The notes below the pieces were generated by a model, which was not told where the DNA came from, made no database searches, and saw only the letters and a list, made by a program, of their open reading frames with translations. A stretch of 64,000 bases of DNA, taken from Thioalkalivibrio sp. ALE14. GTDB taxonomy: Bacteria > Pseudomonadota > Gammaproteobacteria > Ectothiorhodospirales > Ectothiorhodospiraceae. The stretch lies in assembly GCF_000376845.1 (NCBI RefSeq), contig NZ_AQXY01000027.1, positions 62,001 to 126,000 of the forward strand. The letters are read 5' to 3'. A program made the position numbers and the translations under genes. Positions within the stretch are counted from its first letter, which is position 1. Every line of letters starts with the position of its first letter. Below are positions 50,126-59,843 of this stretch, in pieces.

Positions 50126-50424
50126 AGGGAAACACTGATCAATGTACACGTTCGCGTTGGCACCCCAGGTTTTCCGAGACAAGGCGCGCCGCGCAGCGGG
50201 TAGTGGTTCTACCCGCAAGTGGCGCAACGCGGGATCGGGGAACCTGGGGTGCCAACCCCACAAGCGATTGAATGCAGGGGCTCGGCCGCCCGTTGTTGAC
50301 AGAAACGGGCGTGGGAACGGCGTTGCGGTTCCCTTGTGCAGAATGACTGCACGGCAGTCACCGCGCCTTGTTCGCACGCAAAAGCGACTCGAGCGCGAAC
50401 ATGTACATTGATCAGTGTTTCCCT
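50126..50424 (+). repeat. Structured inverted-repeat element, copy D
   Basis: 299 bp, same orientation as copy A. Terminal repeats AGGGAAACACTGATCAATGT extend to about 31 bp with one mismatch and are flanked by CT on the left and AG on the right. The inner arms ACCCCAGGTTTTCC/GGGGAACCTGGGGT, the small GCGGGTAG/CTACCCGC hairpin and an additional GCCCGTT/AACGGGC hairpin are present. It lies 38 bases after the fimV stop and before the terminator. Confidence 0.9.
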
Positions 50425-50462
50425 AGAGAACCGCCGAACTGGCGGCTCCCAGGTGCCGGCAA

Positions 50463-52982
50463 TCAGGAACCCTGGATCTGGTTCCGGATCGCCTCGGCTT
50501 CCTGCTTCTGCTCGTCCGTTCCCGAAGCGAGCACCTCGTCGATGAGTTCCTGCGCGCCTTCGGCATCCCCCATGTCGGCATAGGCCTGCGCCAGGCTCAG
50601 GCGGGTCACGTTCTCGTCATCACCCGCCCCTGTTTCGCCTTCACCGGCGTCACCGGTTTCCGGGGTCCCCAGCGGTTCATCCGGGGTCTGGAGCTCCTCG
50701 TCCATCGCAAGCCCGGTGTCGTGACCCTCGCCACCATCACCGCCACTCGCGGGCGCATCCAGATCGGGCAGTTCACTCTCGTCGAGATCGAAGGACAGAT
50801 TATTCAGGTCGTCATCGACCCCGCCTTCATCCGCCCCCGACTCCGCGGCGCTCGCCAGATCCTCCTCGAGGTTCTCGTCGAGATCGAACGCCAGGCCCTG
50901 GTCATCACTGCCCTGCGTCTCGCCGGTCTCCGCGGAAGGTGCCGCCTCGTCCACGTCCGGAAGGTCCATTCCGGAGAAATCGATTTCGTTACTGTCCGAG
51001 TCGGCCTCAGGGACTGCGCCGCCGCTGCTGGTAGCCGGCTCGTCCAGCGCCTCGCTCATGGCCCCCGCTGCCGCGCCCGATCCGGCCCCAAGTCCGGACT
51101 CGAGCTCGGAAAGACGATCGCGGATATCGTCGTCGTCCGGCCCCAGTCGATCACGCAGGGCGCTGGCCGCTTCGCGCGCGCTCGCCTCGTCCTCGAGGGC
51201 CACGTGCGCCTCCACCAGCTTGAGACGATACTGCTTGTTGTCCGGCTGGTCCTGCAGTGCCGCATTCAGCGTCTCGACCGCCTGGTCATTCATTCCGTAG
51301 GCCAGGCAGACATCCACTTCGGCCAGTACGTCATCCATCCCGGCGGCCCCTTCGCGGGTGCTGGAGACGACGACTTCCCCGACCTCTTCTTCCGGCTCGG
51401 CTGGCGGATGCGCGGATTCCTCCTGCGCGGTCTCCGTCTGCTCGTCCGCGCCCCCCGCGGTTGCGCTACCCAGGATGGTCCCGGCTGCGGCGCCCGTCGC
51501 CGTCGCAGCGGCCGTGGATCCCGGATTACTGTCACGGCCGGCGACCTCGCGGGCCTCGTAGCCGGCCGACGCGACATCCTGTGCCTGAACCTTGCTGTTA
51601 TCCGCGCGCGGCTGCAGCCCGGCACTGCGCTCGTCCACCACCACGTCGCGGCGCCCGCCGCGAGCAAACGCGAGCAGCACCAGCAGGAGCAGAATGACCA
51701 GCGCAATCGCCATCATCAGCAACAGCGGATCGTTCATGATGCGTTCGTGCAGTGGCGCATTGCGCTCCGCATCGGCTCGGTCCAGACGGGTGCGCAGCTG
51801 CTCACGCTCGGCGCGCAACTGGCTCAATTGCTGCTCGAGCTCGGCCATGTTCTCGCTGGAGATCTCCGCCAGACGTCCACGCTCGCCGAGTTCCTCGCGC
51901 AGCTCGGAGAGCTCCTCGCGCATCCCCTCCATTTCGGCGCGCTGGGACAGCAAGGCCTCCTCCAGCAGTTCCTCGGAACCGCCCTGCGCCGCAGCTGCCT
52001 CGGCATCTTCCGGCAGCAGGTCGGCCACGATCTCCAGCCGGTCTTCAGCCGCGGCTTCCTCGCCCACAGCTTCCTCCGCCGCAGCGGCTTCGTCCTCGCT
52101 CGCAGCCGACTCGGCTTCGGCGACCGCTGCTTCGCCCTCATCGGTCGCGGCGGCGGTGTCTTCCTCAGCAGCTGCTTCCGCTGGCTCCGCGACATCCTCG
52201 GCCTGGCCGACGGTCTCGTCCTCGATTGCAGCGACATCGTCAGCGGCCGGTGACGGAGCGGGCTCTTCGCGTGCGACACGCGTGGATTCCTGCCAGGACC
52301 GAGTCTGTTCGGCGACCTCTGCTCGCGCCTCGGCGGCGCTGCGGGCCTCCAGCTGAGAACGTGACGGCGTTCGCAGTTCCGCATCCGCACGCAGCGAATT
52401 GATGTTGTTTCCGATAAAGGCCTGCGGGTTGGCGTCCAGGAACGCGAGCATGGCCTGTTCGTCGCTGTACCCCGAAAACCCGCTGCGGCGCACGACGGCA
52501 GAGAGCGTGTCGCCACGGCGCACCTGGATGGTGTCACCTGCGCGGGGCGTACGCGGCGCCACGCCGGGCGCCTGGGTTAGCGCCGGTGCCGAACTCCCGG
52601 CCGGCATGGTGCCGGGCGGATCCAGCAGCAACGAGACCTCGCGCATGGCGCGGCCGCCATCCCAGCGGGCCTCCAGCAGTATCCCGACGTAGGGTTCGCG
52701 CACCGGCCGCCGGGTGGTCAGGATCACGCGATCCCCATCGACCTGGATATTCAGGTCGCCGGGAACACCGCCCCGATTCAGGCCGGCACGACGGTACGCG
52801 TCCTCGGGCGCCTGGCGAATGCGCAGGGAATCCGCGACAGCCGCAGCCCCTCGCAAGGGAATCTCGGCCCGCAAGGGCTGATTCAGGAAGGATTGAAGGT
52901 TGACTTCACCGAAGCCCACGGAGTTCGAGGACGCCGGGGCTACCAGCAGCAAGAACAAAAACCCAACCAATAACTTGCGCAC
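50463..52982 (-). CDS. fimV: FimV-like pilus assembly/polar hub protein
   Basis: 839 residues. Signal peptide MRKLLVGFLFLLLVAPASS; an N-terminal FimV domain (VGFGEVNLQSFLNQPLRAE); a LysM domain near 150-215 (IQVRRGDTLSAVV); a Glu/Ala-rich stretch and coiled coil (about 210-400); a membrane helix near 414-441; and a long acidic cytoplasmic region ending in the conserved C-terminal TPR-like motif (TRLSLAQAYADMGDAEGA). FimV binds peptidoglycan and helps polar localisation and type IV pili. The GTG start at 52982 has AGGGGG upstream. Confidence 0.92.
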   Translation of the reverse strand: MRKLLVGFLFLLLVAPASSNSVGFGEVNLQSFLNQPLRAEIPLRGAAAVADSLRIRQAPEDAYRRAGLNRGGVPGDLNIQVDGDRVILTTRRPVREPYVGILLEARWDGGRAMREVSLLLDPPGTMPAGSSAPALTQAPGVAPRTPRAGDTIQVRRGDTLSAVVRRSGFSGYSDEQAMLAFLDANPQAFIGNNINSLRADAELRTPSRSQLEARSAAEARAEVAEQTRSWQESTRVAREEPAPSPAADDVAAIEDETVGQAEDVAEPAEAAAEEDTAAATDEGEAAVAEAESAASEDEAAAAEEAVGEEAAAEDRLEIVADLLPEDAEAAAAQGGSEELLEEALLSQRAEMEGMREELSELREELGERGRLAEISSENMAELEQQLSQLRAEREQLRTRLDRADAERNAPLHERIMNDPLLLMMAIALVILLLLVLLAFARGGRRDVVVDERSAGLQPRADNSKVQAQDVASAGYEAREVAGRDSNPGSTAAATATGAAAGTILGSATAGGADEQTETAQEESAHPPAEPEEEVGEVVVSSTREGAAGMDDVLAEVDVCLAYGMNDQAVETLNAALQDQPDNKQYRLKLVEAHVALEDEASAREAASALRDRLGPDDDDIRDRLSELESGLGAGSGAAAGAMSEALDEPATSSGGAVPEADSDSNEIDFSGMDLPDVDEAAPSAETGETQGSDDQGLAFDLDENLEEDLASAAESGADEGGVDDDLNNLSFDLDESELPDLDAPASGGDGGEGHDTGLAMDEELQTPDEPLGTPETGDAGEGETGAGDDENVTRLSLAQAYADMGDAEGAQELIDEVLASGTDEQKQEAEAIRNQIQGS

Positions 52983-53090
52983 GAATTCCCCCTGAAAGTG
53001 CCGCGTGGCCTCAATGCCCCGGCCGGCACGGCCGACGACCCCCTGGCCACGGATGTGCCGGGCAGACACCCGGCGTTTTCCCGGATTAAA

Positions 53091-54116
53091 TCACAGGTAA
53101 TCGCGGATCAAAACCTCCGCGATCTGGATCGTGTTCAGGGCGGCCCCCTTGCGCACGTTGTCCGACACCACCCACAGGTCGAGCCCGCGGGGGTGCGAAA
53201 TGTCCTCGCGGATACGACCGACGAACACCGCATCCTTGCCGGAACCTTCGGTGACAGCGGTCGGATAGCCACCGTCCTCGTGCTTGTCCAGCACCGTGAT
53301 CCCCGGCGCGGCGGCCAGGATCTCGCGTGCCTTTTCGGCACTGATCTTCTCGCGGGTCTCGATATGCAGCGCCTCGGAGTGACCATAGAACACCGGGATG
53401 CGCACCGCGGTCGGGTTCACCAGGATGGACTCGTCGCCCATGATCTTGCGGGTCTCCCAGACCATCTTCATCTCTTCCTTGGTGTACCCGTTGTCCTGGA
53501 AGACATCGATGTGCGGCAGCGCGTTGAAGGCGATCTGCTTGGGGTACACGTTGCACTCGACCGGACGGCCGTTCAGCAGCGCCGCGGTCTGGTGCGCCAG
53601 TTCCTCGATCGCCTCCTTCCCGGTACCGGAGACGGCCTGATAGGTCGCCACGTTGATGCGTTCGATACCCACCGCGTCATGCAGCGGCTTCAGCGCCACC
53701 AGCATCTGGATGGTCGAGCAGTTCGGGTTCGCGATGATCCCGTGCCGGGTGTAGTCACCCACGGCATCCGGATTCACCTCGGGGATCACCAGGGGGATCT
53801 CCGGGTCGTAGCGAAACTGCGAGGTGTTGTCGATGACGACGCAGCCGGCCGCGGCGGCCTTGGGCGCGTACTCGGCGGATACCGAGGCGCCCGGGGAAAA
53901 CAGCCCGATCTGCACGGTGGAGAAGTCGAACGTCGCCAGGTCCTCGACCTCCAGCTCGCGCCGGCCGAAGGCGACCGTCTTGCCCACCGACCGCGAACTG
54001 GCCAGCGCATGCACACGCCCGATCGGGAGGTCGCGCTCGGCCAGGATGGACAGCAGGGTCTCGCCGACGGCGCCGGTTGCACCGACCACGGCCACGTCAA
54101 ACTTGCGGTCACTCAT
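53091..54116 (-). CDS. asd: Aspartate-semialdehyde dehydrogenase
   Basis: 341 residues. NADP loop VVGATGAVGETLLSILAER, catalytic Cys in NPNCSTIQM and the YQAVSGTGKEAIEEL segment. Gives aspartate semialdehyde for lysine, threonine, methionine and diaminopimelate. Lies after leuB as in Pseudomonas. Confidence 0.96.
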   Translation of the reverse strand: MSDRKFDVAVVGATGAVGETLLSILAERDLPIGRVHALASSRSVGKTVAFGRRELEVEDLATFDFSTVQIGLFSPGASVSAEYAPKAAAAGCVVIDNTSQFRYDPEIPLVIPEVNPDAVGDYTRHGIIANPNCSTIQMLVALKPLHDAVGIERINVATYQAVSGTGKEAIEELAHQTAALLNGRPVECNVYPKQIAFNALPHIDVFQDNGYTKEEMKMVWETRKIMGDESILVNPTAVRIPVFYGHSEALHIETREKISAEKAREILAAAPGITVLDKHEDGGYPTAVTEGSGKDAVFVGRIREDISHPRGLDLWVVSDNVRKGAALNTIQIAEVLIRDYL

Positions 54117-54162
54117 CGTTAATTCCCGGTTGAACTTTAAACGTTAACTTCATGTATTCAAT

Positions 54163-55236
54163 CTATTCGTCCAGCGCGGCGACCAGGGCATCACCCATGC
54201 CCTGCGTGCCCACCAGGGTCATGCCGTCGCCGAAGATATCCGGCGTGCGCAGCCCCTGATCCAGCACCCGGCCCACCGCGGCCTCGATACGCTCGGCGAG
54301 GTCGTTGCGATTCAGGCTGTGCCGCAGCAGCATCGCGACCGACAGCACCGTCGCCATCGGGTTGGCCTTGCCCTGTCCGGCAATGTCGGGCGCCGAGCCG
54401 TGGATCGGCTCGTACAGGCCCACGCCCTCGCTGTTCAGCGAGGCGGACGGCAACATCCCGATGGAGCCAGTCAGCATAGCGGCGGCATCCGACAGGATGT
54501 CGCCGAACATGTTGCCGGTCACCATCACGTCGAATTGCTTGGGGTCGCGCACCAGCTGCATGGCCGCGTTGTCCACATACATGTGAGACAGCTCGACCTC
54601 GGGGAATTCCTTGCCGACGCGCTCCACCACCTCGCGCCACAGCTCGGAGACCTCCAGCACATTCGCCTTGTCCACGGAACACACGCGCTTGTTCCGGCGC
54701 ATTGCAGCCTCGAAACCCGCGCGGGCGATGCGTTCGATCTCGGATTCGCTGTAGACCAGCGTATTGAACCCGACCCGCTCGCCATTGCGCTCCTCGATCC
54801 CGCGCGGCTGGCCAAAGTAGATCCCGCCGGTGAGCTCGCGCACGATCAGGATGTCCAGCCCGCTGACCACCTCGGGCTTGAGCGTGGAGGCCGAGGCCAG
54901 CTGCGGATACAGGATCGCCGGGCGCAGATTCGCGAACAGTCCGAGATCGGAACGGATACCCAGCAGCCCGCGCTCGGGGCGCAGGTCGCGCTCCAGCGAT
55001 TCGTACTGCGGGCCACCCACCGCGCCCAGGAGGATCGCATCCGCGCGGCGCGCCGCCTCGCGGGTCGCCTCCGGATAGGGGTGCCCGGCCGCGTCATGCG
55101 CCGCGCCCCCGATCAGCCCCTGCTCGATCTCCAGATCCAGACCGCCGATCTCGCCCACGCGCTCCAGCACCTTTAGTGCCTCGGCCACGATCTCGGGCCC
55201 GATCCCGTCCCCGGGCAATACCAGAATTCGGCTCAC
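54163..55236 (-). CDS. leuB: 3-isopropylmalate dehydrogenase
   Basis: 357 residues. [24 protein letters not shown] and [14 protein letters not shown] are the standard motifs for NAD, Mg-isopropylmalate and the adenosine pocket. Third step of leucine synthesis. A REP-type repeat pair separates it from leuD. Confidence 0.97.
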   Translation of the reverse strand: MSRILVLPGDGIGPEIVAEALKVLERVGEIGGLDLEIEQGLIGGAAHDAAGHPYPEATREAARRADAILLGAVGGPQYESLERDLRPERGLLGIRSDLGLFANLRPAILYPQLASASTLKPEVVSGLDILIVRELTGGIYFGQPRGIEERNGERVGFNTLVYSESEIERIARAGFEAAMRRNKRVCSVDKANVLEVSELWREVVERVGKEFPEVELSHMYVDNAAMQLVRDPKQFDVMVTGNMFGDILSDAAAMLTGSIGMLPSASLNSEGVGLYEPIHGSAPDIAGQGKANPMATVLSVAMLLRHSLNRNDLAERIEAAVGRVLDQGLRTPDIFGDGMTLVGTQGMGDALVAALDE

Positions 55237-55284
55237 AAACCTCTCCTGACTACATGATTATTCTTTAAATATCTTCCGCCCACC

Positions 55285-55358
55285 CTGTAGGAGCCGAGCC
55301 CTCTCGGCGATCAGGCGCCACGCCAGCCCCTATCGGCCAGAGGGCTGGCCTCCTACAG
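55285..55358. repeat. REP-type hairpin pair between leuD and leuB
   Basis: Two GTAG-headed imperfect palindromes in inverted array: the ends read CTGTAGGAG...CTCTCGGCGAT and, in reverse, CTGTAGGAGGCCAGCCCTCT. The pattern resembles GTAG-type REP elements. The leuD TAG stop is the TAG of the REP head. A related pair is at 57476. Confidence 0.85.
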
Positions 55359-55991
55359 CGCCATCCACGGCCATTCGCGGCGCTGGCGCTCCTCGAAGGC
55401 GCGGATATCGTCCGCGAACTGCAGCGTCAGGGCGATGTCATCCAGCCCGTTCAGCAGGCGATGGCGGCGATCCTCGTCCAACGTAAAGCCGAATACGGTA
55501 CCGTCCGGCGCGGTCACGGTCATCTCTTCCAGGTTCACCTCGACCTGGGCACCGGGGTTCGCCTCCACCTGTTCGAACAGGTTCTGCACCTCGTCCTCGG
55601 CCAGCACCACCGGCAGCAGGCCGTTCTTGCAGCTGTTGGAGAAGAAGATGTCGGCGAACGAAGGTGCGATCACCGCGCGGAAGCCGAAGTCCGTCAGCGC
55701 CCAGACCGCATGCTCGCGGGAGGAGCCACAGCCGAAGTTCTTGCGCGCCAGCAGGATGGTCGCCTGGTCGAACGGCGCCTGATTGAGCACAAAGTCCGGG
55801 TTCGGCCGGCGCTGCGACCCGTCCATGCCCGGCTCGCCCGGGTCCAGGTAGCGCCAGTCGTCAAAGGCATTCGGGCCGAAGCCCGTGCGCTTGACCGACT
55901 TCAGGTACTGCTTCGGGATAATCGCGTCGGTATCCACATTGGAGCGGTCCAGCGGCGCGACAATGCCCTTGTGTACGGTAAAGGCCTGCAT
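55353..55991 (-). CDS. leuD: 3-isopropylmalate dehydratase small subunit
   Basis: 212 residues. [18 protein letters not shown] and [16 protein letters not shown] are the LeuD signatures. Forms the isomerase with LeuC. Begins 3 bases after leuC. The last codons WMAL are followed by the TAG of a REP head. Confidence 0.97.
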   Translation of the reverse strand: MQAFTVHKGIVAPLDRSNVDTDAIIPKQYLKSVKRTGFGPNAFDDWRYLDPGEPGMDGSQRRPNPDFVLNQAPFDQATILLARKNFGCGSSREHAVWALTDFGFRAVIAPSFADIFFSNSCKNGLLPVVLAEDEVQNLFEQVEANPGAQVEVNLEEMTVTAPDGTVFGFTLDEDRRHRLLNGLDDIALTLQFADDIRAFEERQRREWPWMAL

Positions 55992-55994
55992 CGC

Positions 55995-57407
55995 TTACGC
56001 CTCCTTCAACGCGGACGGTTCTATGAAGTGCCCGGCCACCGCGGCCGCGGCGGCCAGCGACGGGCTGACCAGATGCGTACGTCCGCCCTGCCCCTGGCGG
56101 CCCTCGAAGTTGCGGTTCGAGGTGGAGGCGCAGCGCTCGCCCGGCTCCAGGCGGTCGGCGTTCATCGCCAGGCACATCGAACAGCCCGGCTCGCGCCACT
56201 CGAAACCGGCATCCAGGAAGATGCGGTCCAGCCCCTCCTGCTCCGCCTGCTGCTTCACCAGCCCGGAGCCTGGCACCACCATCGCCAGCTTGATGTTGTC
56301 GGCCTTCTTGCGGCCCTTTACCACCTCGGCGGCGGCGCGCAGGTCCTCGATCCGCGAGTTGGTGCAAGAACCAATAAACACCTTGTCCGGACGAATCTCC
56401 GTCATCGGGGTATTCGCCTTCAGGTCCATATACTCCAGCGCCCGCTGCATGCCCTCGGCGCGCACCGGATCAGATTCGGCCGCCGGGTCCGGCACCCGCC
56501 CGTCGATCGGCGCGACCATCTCCGGCGAGGTGCCCCAGCTAACCTGCGGAGCGATCTCGGCGGCATCCATTTCCACCACCGCATCGAACTCGGCATCCGG
56601 ATCGGAGACCAGCGTGCGCCAGTGTTCGGCCGCCCGCTCGAACATCTCGCCGGTCGGCGCCTGCGGCTTGTTGCGCACGTATTCGATGGTCTTCTCGTCC
56701 ACCGCGACCATGCCCGCGCGGGCACCGGCCTCGATGGACATGTTGCACACGCTCATGCGGCCCTCGATCGACAGGCTGCGGATCGCCGAGCCGGCAAACT
56801 CGATGGCATAGCCGGTACCCCCGGCGGTGCCGATGCGGCCGATGATCGCCAGCACCACGTCCTTGGCGGTTACACCGGGGCGCAGCTCGCCCTCCACGCG
56901 GATCTGCATCGCCTTGGTCTTCTTCTGCCACAGGCACTGCGTGGCCAGCACATGCTCCACCTCGGAGGTACCGATACCGAAGGCCAGCGCCCCCAGCGCG
57001 CCATGCGTGGAGGTATGCGAGTCGCCGCAGACCACCGTCATGCCCGGCAGGGTCGCGCCCTGTTCCGGACCGATCACGTGCACGATGCCCTGGCGCACGT
57101 CGGCCATCGGGAAGAACTTCAAACCCAGGCTCGTGACATTACTCTCCAGCGTCTCCACCTGGGTGCGCGAGACCGGATCGGCAATTCCCTTGTCGCGATC
57201 GGCAGTCGGCACATTATGATCCGGCACCGCCAGCACGGAATCCCCGCGCCACGGCTTGCGCCCGGCCAGCCGCAGCCCCTCGAAGGCCTGCGGACTGGTC
57301 ACCTCGTGCACCAGGTGGCGGTCGATGTAGAGCAGCGTCGAGCCATCCGGCTCCTCGCGCACCACATGCGCCTCCCACAACTTGTCGTACAGTGTCTTGC
57401 CTGCCAT
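55995..57407 (-). CDS. leuC: 3-isopropylmalate dehydratase large subunit
   Basis: 470-residue aconitase-family enzyme. Cluster cysteines are in [11 protein letters not shown] and [27 protein letters not shown] is also conserved. The start [11 protein letters not shown] at 57407 has GGGAGCAGG upstream. No Leu-rich leader peptide was seen upstream; the divergent LysR gene suggests regulation instead. Confidence 0.97.
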   Translation of the reverse strand: MAGKTLYDKLWEAHVVREEPDGSTLLYIDRHLVHEVTSPQAFEGLRLAGRKPWRGDSVLAVPDHNVPTADRDKGIADPVSRTQVETLESNVTSLGLKFFPMADVRQGIVHVIGPEQGATLPGMTVVCGDSHTSTHGALGALAFGIGTSEVEHVLATQCLWQKKTKAMQIRVEGELRPGVTAKDVVLAIIGRIGTAGGTGYAIEFAGSAIRSLSIEGRMSVCNMSIEAGARAGMVAVDEKTIEYVRNKPQAPTGEMFERAAEHWRTLVSDPDAEFDAVVEMDAAEIAPQVSWGTSPEMVAPIDGRVPDPAAESDPVRAEGMQRALEYMDLKANTPMTEIRPDKVFIGSCTNSRIEDLRAAAEVVKGRKKADNIKLAMVVPGSGLVKQQAEQEGLDRIFLDAGFEWREPGCSMCLAMNADRLEPGERCASTSNRNFEGRQGQGGRTHLVSPSLAAAAAVAGHFIEPSALKEA

Positions 57408-57475
57408 TACCTGCTCCCGCGGCCGCGCCGCGATGTTCCTGCCATGTTTTCGATGCGCTTGGCCCACTCACCGAC

Positions 57476-57545
57476 CTGTAGGAGGCCAGCCCTCTGGCCG
57501 ATTCGGCGTCGGGGCCCATCGGCCAGAGGGCAGGCCTCCTGCGGG
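57476..57545. repeat. REP-type hairpin pair upstream of leuC
   Basis: CTGTAGGAGGCCAGCCCTCT on the plus strand and CCGCAGGAGGCCTGCCCTCT reversed, joined by a short GC-rich loop. Same family as 55285. It lies in the leuC/LysR gap and would be a large hairpin. Confidence 0.85.
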
Positions 57546-57605
57546 CACCGCATTGCCAGTCTGCGGCCGCCCTCCTATTCTTTCAAATCCGATTTATTAT
57601 CTTTA

Positions 57606-57624
57606 CCATTCCATCTGGTTATGG
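57606..57624. promoter_or_regulatory. LysR-type binding site candidate
   Basis: CCAT-N11-ATGG (57606-57609 and 57621-57624) is an exact inverted repeat containing the T-N11-A core typical of LysR regulators, in an AT-rich stretch 56 bases upstream of the LysR start and 200 upstream of leuC. Confidence 0.6.
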
Positions 57625-57679
57625 ATTGACGATCCGGCACCGCATCAGTCAGCCGGTCATTATCCCACGGAGGCGGCAG

Positions 57680-58561
57680 ATGCGCCCGGAACAGCTCAGC
57701 ATCGAGTCCCTGCAGGCCTTCGTGGCCGTGGTCGATACCGGCGCCTTCTCCGCCGCGGCCGAGCGGCTGTACCTGACCCAGCCGGCGATCAGCAAGCGAA
57801 TCCAGTCGCTGGAGGCGACGCTGCAACGCCCGCTATTCGAGCGTCAGGGGCGTCGCGTGCGGCCCACCGAGGTCGCCGAACGCCTGCTACCCGAGGCCCG
57901 CGAGATCCTGGCCCGCCTGCACGCCATCGAGCAGCAGGTGGCGGACCTCGACCACGTCGTGCGCGGCCGCATCCGCCTGGCCACCTCCCACCACATCGCC
58001 CTGCACCGCCTGCCCGGCCCTCTGGCCCGCCTGCGGACGCGGTACCCCGAGCTGGAGCTGGAACTGGCATTCATGGATTCCGAGGCCGGCATCGAGGCCG
58101 TCATGCACGGCGATGCCGACCTGGCACTGGCCACGCTGCCGGATGAACTGCCGCAGGATGCCGAGGCGCATACCGTCTGGACCGACGACCTCGTCCCGAT
58201 GGTCGCCCGCAATCGCGCCAACGACCACCCTCTGGACACGCTACAGCGCCTGCACAACTGGCCGGCCATCCTGCCGCCGGTGGACTCCACCACCCGCCGC
58301 CAGATCGACCAGGCCCTGGCCGCGCAGGGCCTGCACCCCACGGCCGCCCAGGAAAGCCCCTACCTCGAAGTCATCCGCATGATGATCGCGGCCGGCCTGG
58401 GCATCGGCTTTCTCCCCCGCACCATGGCCACCGATGACCTCGCCGTGCTCGACTGGCCCGGCGCGCCCATTACCCGCCACCTCGGCTGGGTCCGCCACGC
58501 CGAGCGCTACCGCTCGCGCACACTGGAGGCCGTCATCGAGGAATTGCAGCGTCCCCGGTGA
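57680..58561 (+). CDS. LysR family transcriptional regulator
   Basis: 293 residues. N-terminal winged helix (LQAFVAVVDTGAFSAAAERLYLTQPAISKRIQSLE, cited in part) and a periplasmic-binding-like effector domain. It diverges from leuC, as in Pseudomonas, and may control leuCDB, itself or both. The effector is unknown. ATG 57680 has GGAGG upstream; the in-frame ATG at 57626 is not conserved and would overlap the predicted operator. Confidence 0.92.
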   Translation: MRPEQLSIESLQAFVAVVDTGAFSAAAERLYLTQPAISKRIQSLEATLQRPLFERQGRRVRPTEVAERLLPEAREILARLHAIEQQVADLDHVVRGRIRLATSHHIALHRLPGPLARLRTRYPELELELAFMDSEAGIEAVMHGDADLALATLPDELPQDAEAHTVWTDDLVPMVARNRANDHPLDTLQRLHNWPAILPPVDSTTRRQIDQALAAQGLHPTAAQESPYLEVIRMMIAAGLGIGFLPRTMATDDLAVLDWPGAPITRHLGWVRHAERYRSRTLEAVIEELQRPR

Positions 58562-58600
58562 CCGGAAGATGCTGACCCTTCCGATTCGGCATCCGCACTC

Positions 58601-59836
58601 TCAGGCGCGGGCGGCCTCACGGGGGAGCAGGGAGGAGATCATCCAGGTGGCGAAGATGAACAGGGTGGAGGCGATCAGCGCGCCCTCCAGGCCCCAAACC
58701 ATGAAGATGGCACCGGAGGCGACGGTGCCGACCAGGCGCCCGCCGGCGTTGGCCATGTAGTAAAAGCCGACCTTCATGGCGACGCGGTCGGCCTCGGCGT
58801 AGTCGAGGATCAGGAAGGAGTGGACGGCGGAGTTGATCGCGAACACCACGCCGAACACGCCCAGCCCGACCATCAGCACCCAGGCCGGGTCCAGGCCCAC
58901 CTCCAGACCGATTACGATGGCGATCGGCAGCAGCATCAGGATGAAGGCCCACAGCCGCGCGGTGAGGCCGGTCGGGTGCACCCCACCCTTGCCCAGCAGG
59001 CGCGGCACCGAGGCCTGCACGATGCCGTAGCCGATCACCCACAGCGCGAGGAACGCGCCGACCTGCATGTGGTTCCAGTCCAGCGTGGCGCTAAGGAACA
59101 CCGGCAGCGCGACCACGAACCACACATCACGCGCGCCGAACAGGAAGAAGCGTGCGGCCGACAGCACATTGATCGCGGCGGAATTGGAGAACATCTGGGT
59201 GAACTTCGGCTTGCCACCGACCTTCCCCAGGCCGCGCGGCAGGCCGACCACCGAGAACAGCATCACCACGGCCAGCATCCCGGCGAGGATCACCAGCGCC
59301 ATCTGAAAGCCCACGCTGTAGAGCAGCGCCCCGCCAACGAAGAAACCGACCCCCTTTAGCGCGTTCTTGGAGCCGGTGAGCACTGCAACCCAGCGAAACA
59401 GCCGCCCCTCCCCGTCGCCGGCCACCAGCTTCACCCCGGACTTGGCACTCATCTTGTTCAGATCCTTGGCGATGCCCGATAGCGCCTGCGCGAACATCAC
59501 GTAGGCCACGCCCAGCCAGGCCTCGGGCACCGTGAGCATCAGCAGGGCCGCCACCTGCAGCAGCGTCCCGCCAATCATAGTGGTGTTCACCCCCAGCCGC
59601 GCGGCCAGCCAGCCGCCGGTCAGGTTGGTGATCACCCCGAACAGCTCGTAGAACAGGAACAGAAAGGCAATCTCCAGCGGGCTGTAGCCCAGCTGGTGGA
59701 AGAACAGCACGACCAGCATGCGGATCGCGCCGTCGGTGACGGTGAACGCCCAGTAGTTCGCGGTAATCCGCGCGTAGACACCCAGCCCCAGGGCGGGCGG
59801 CCCGCCCGGGTTTGGCTGGTCGGCCGCTCCGCTCAC
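58601..59836 (-). CDS. arsJ: Organoarsenical efflux MFS transporter ArsJ
   Basis: 411 residues, 11-12 membrane helices. The N-terminus ITANYWAFTVTDGAIRMLVV and HQLGYSPLEIAFLFLFYE, and GIAKDLNKMSAKSGVK, are highly typical of ArsJ. ArsJ exports 1-arseno-3-phosphoglycerate, which breaks down outside to arsenate. The GAPDH encoded 7 bases upstream would make that substrate, so the pair forms an arsenate resistance module. Confidence 0.9.
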   Translation of the reverse strand: MSGAADQPNPGGPPALGLGVYARITANYWAFTVTDGAIRMLVVLFFHQLGYSPLEIAFLFLFYELFGVITNLTGGWLAARLGVNTTMIGGTLLQVAALLMLTVPEAWLGVAYVMFAQALSGIAKDLNKMSAKSGVKLVAGDGEGRLFRWVAVLTGSKNALKGVGFFVGGALLYSVGFQMALVILAGMLAVVMLFSVVGLPRGLGKVGGKPKFTQMFSNSAAINVLSAARFFLFGARDVWFVVALPVFLSATLDWNHMQVGAFLALWVIGYGIVQASVPRLLGKGGVHPTGLTARLWAFILMLLPIAIVIGLEVGLDPAWVLMVGLGVFGVVFAINSAVHSFLILDYAEADRVAMKVGFYYMANAGGRLVGTVASGAIFMVWGLEGALIASTLFIFATWMISSLLPREAARA

Positions 59837-59843
59837 GACGGCC

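Noticed and set aside
50033-50377. N-terminal extension of the membrane protein upstream of truA
   Set aside because: It runs through the terminator and repeat copy D; similar peptides ([15 protein letters not shown]) occur in the same frame of other copies, so they reflect the repeat.
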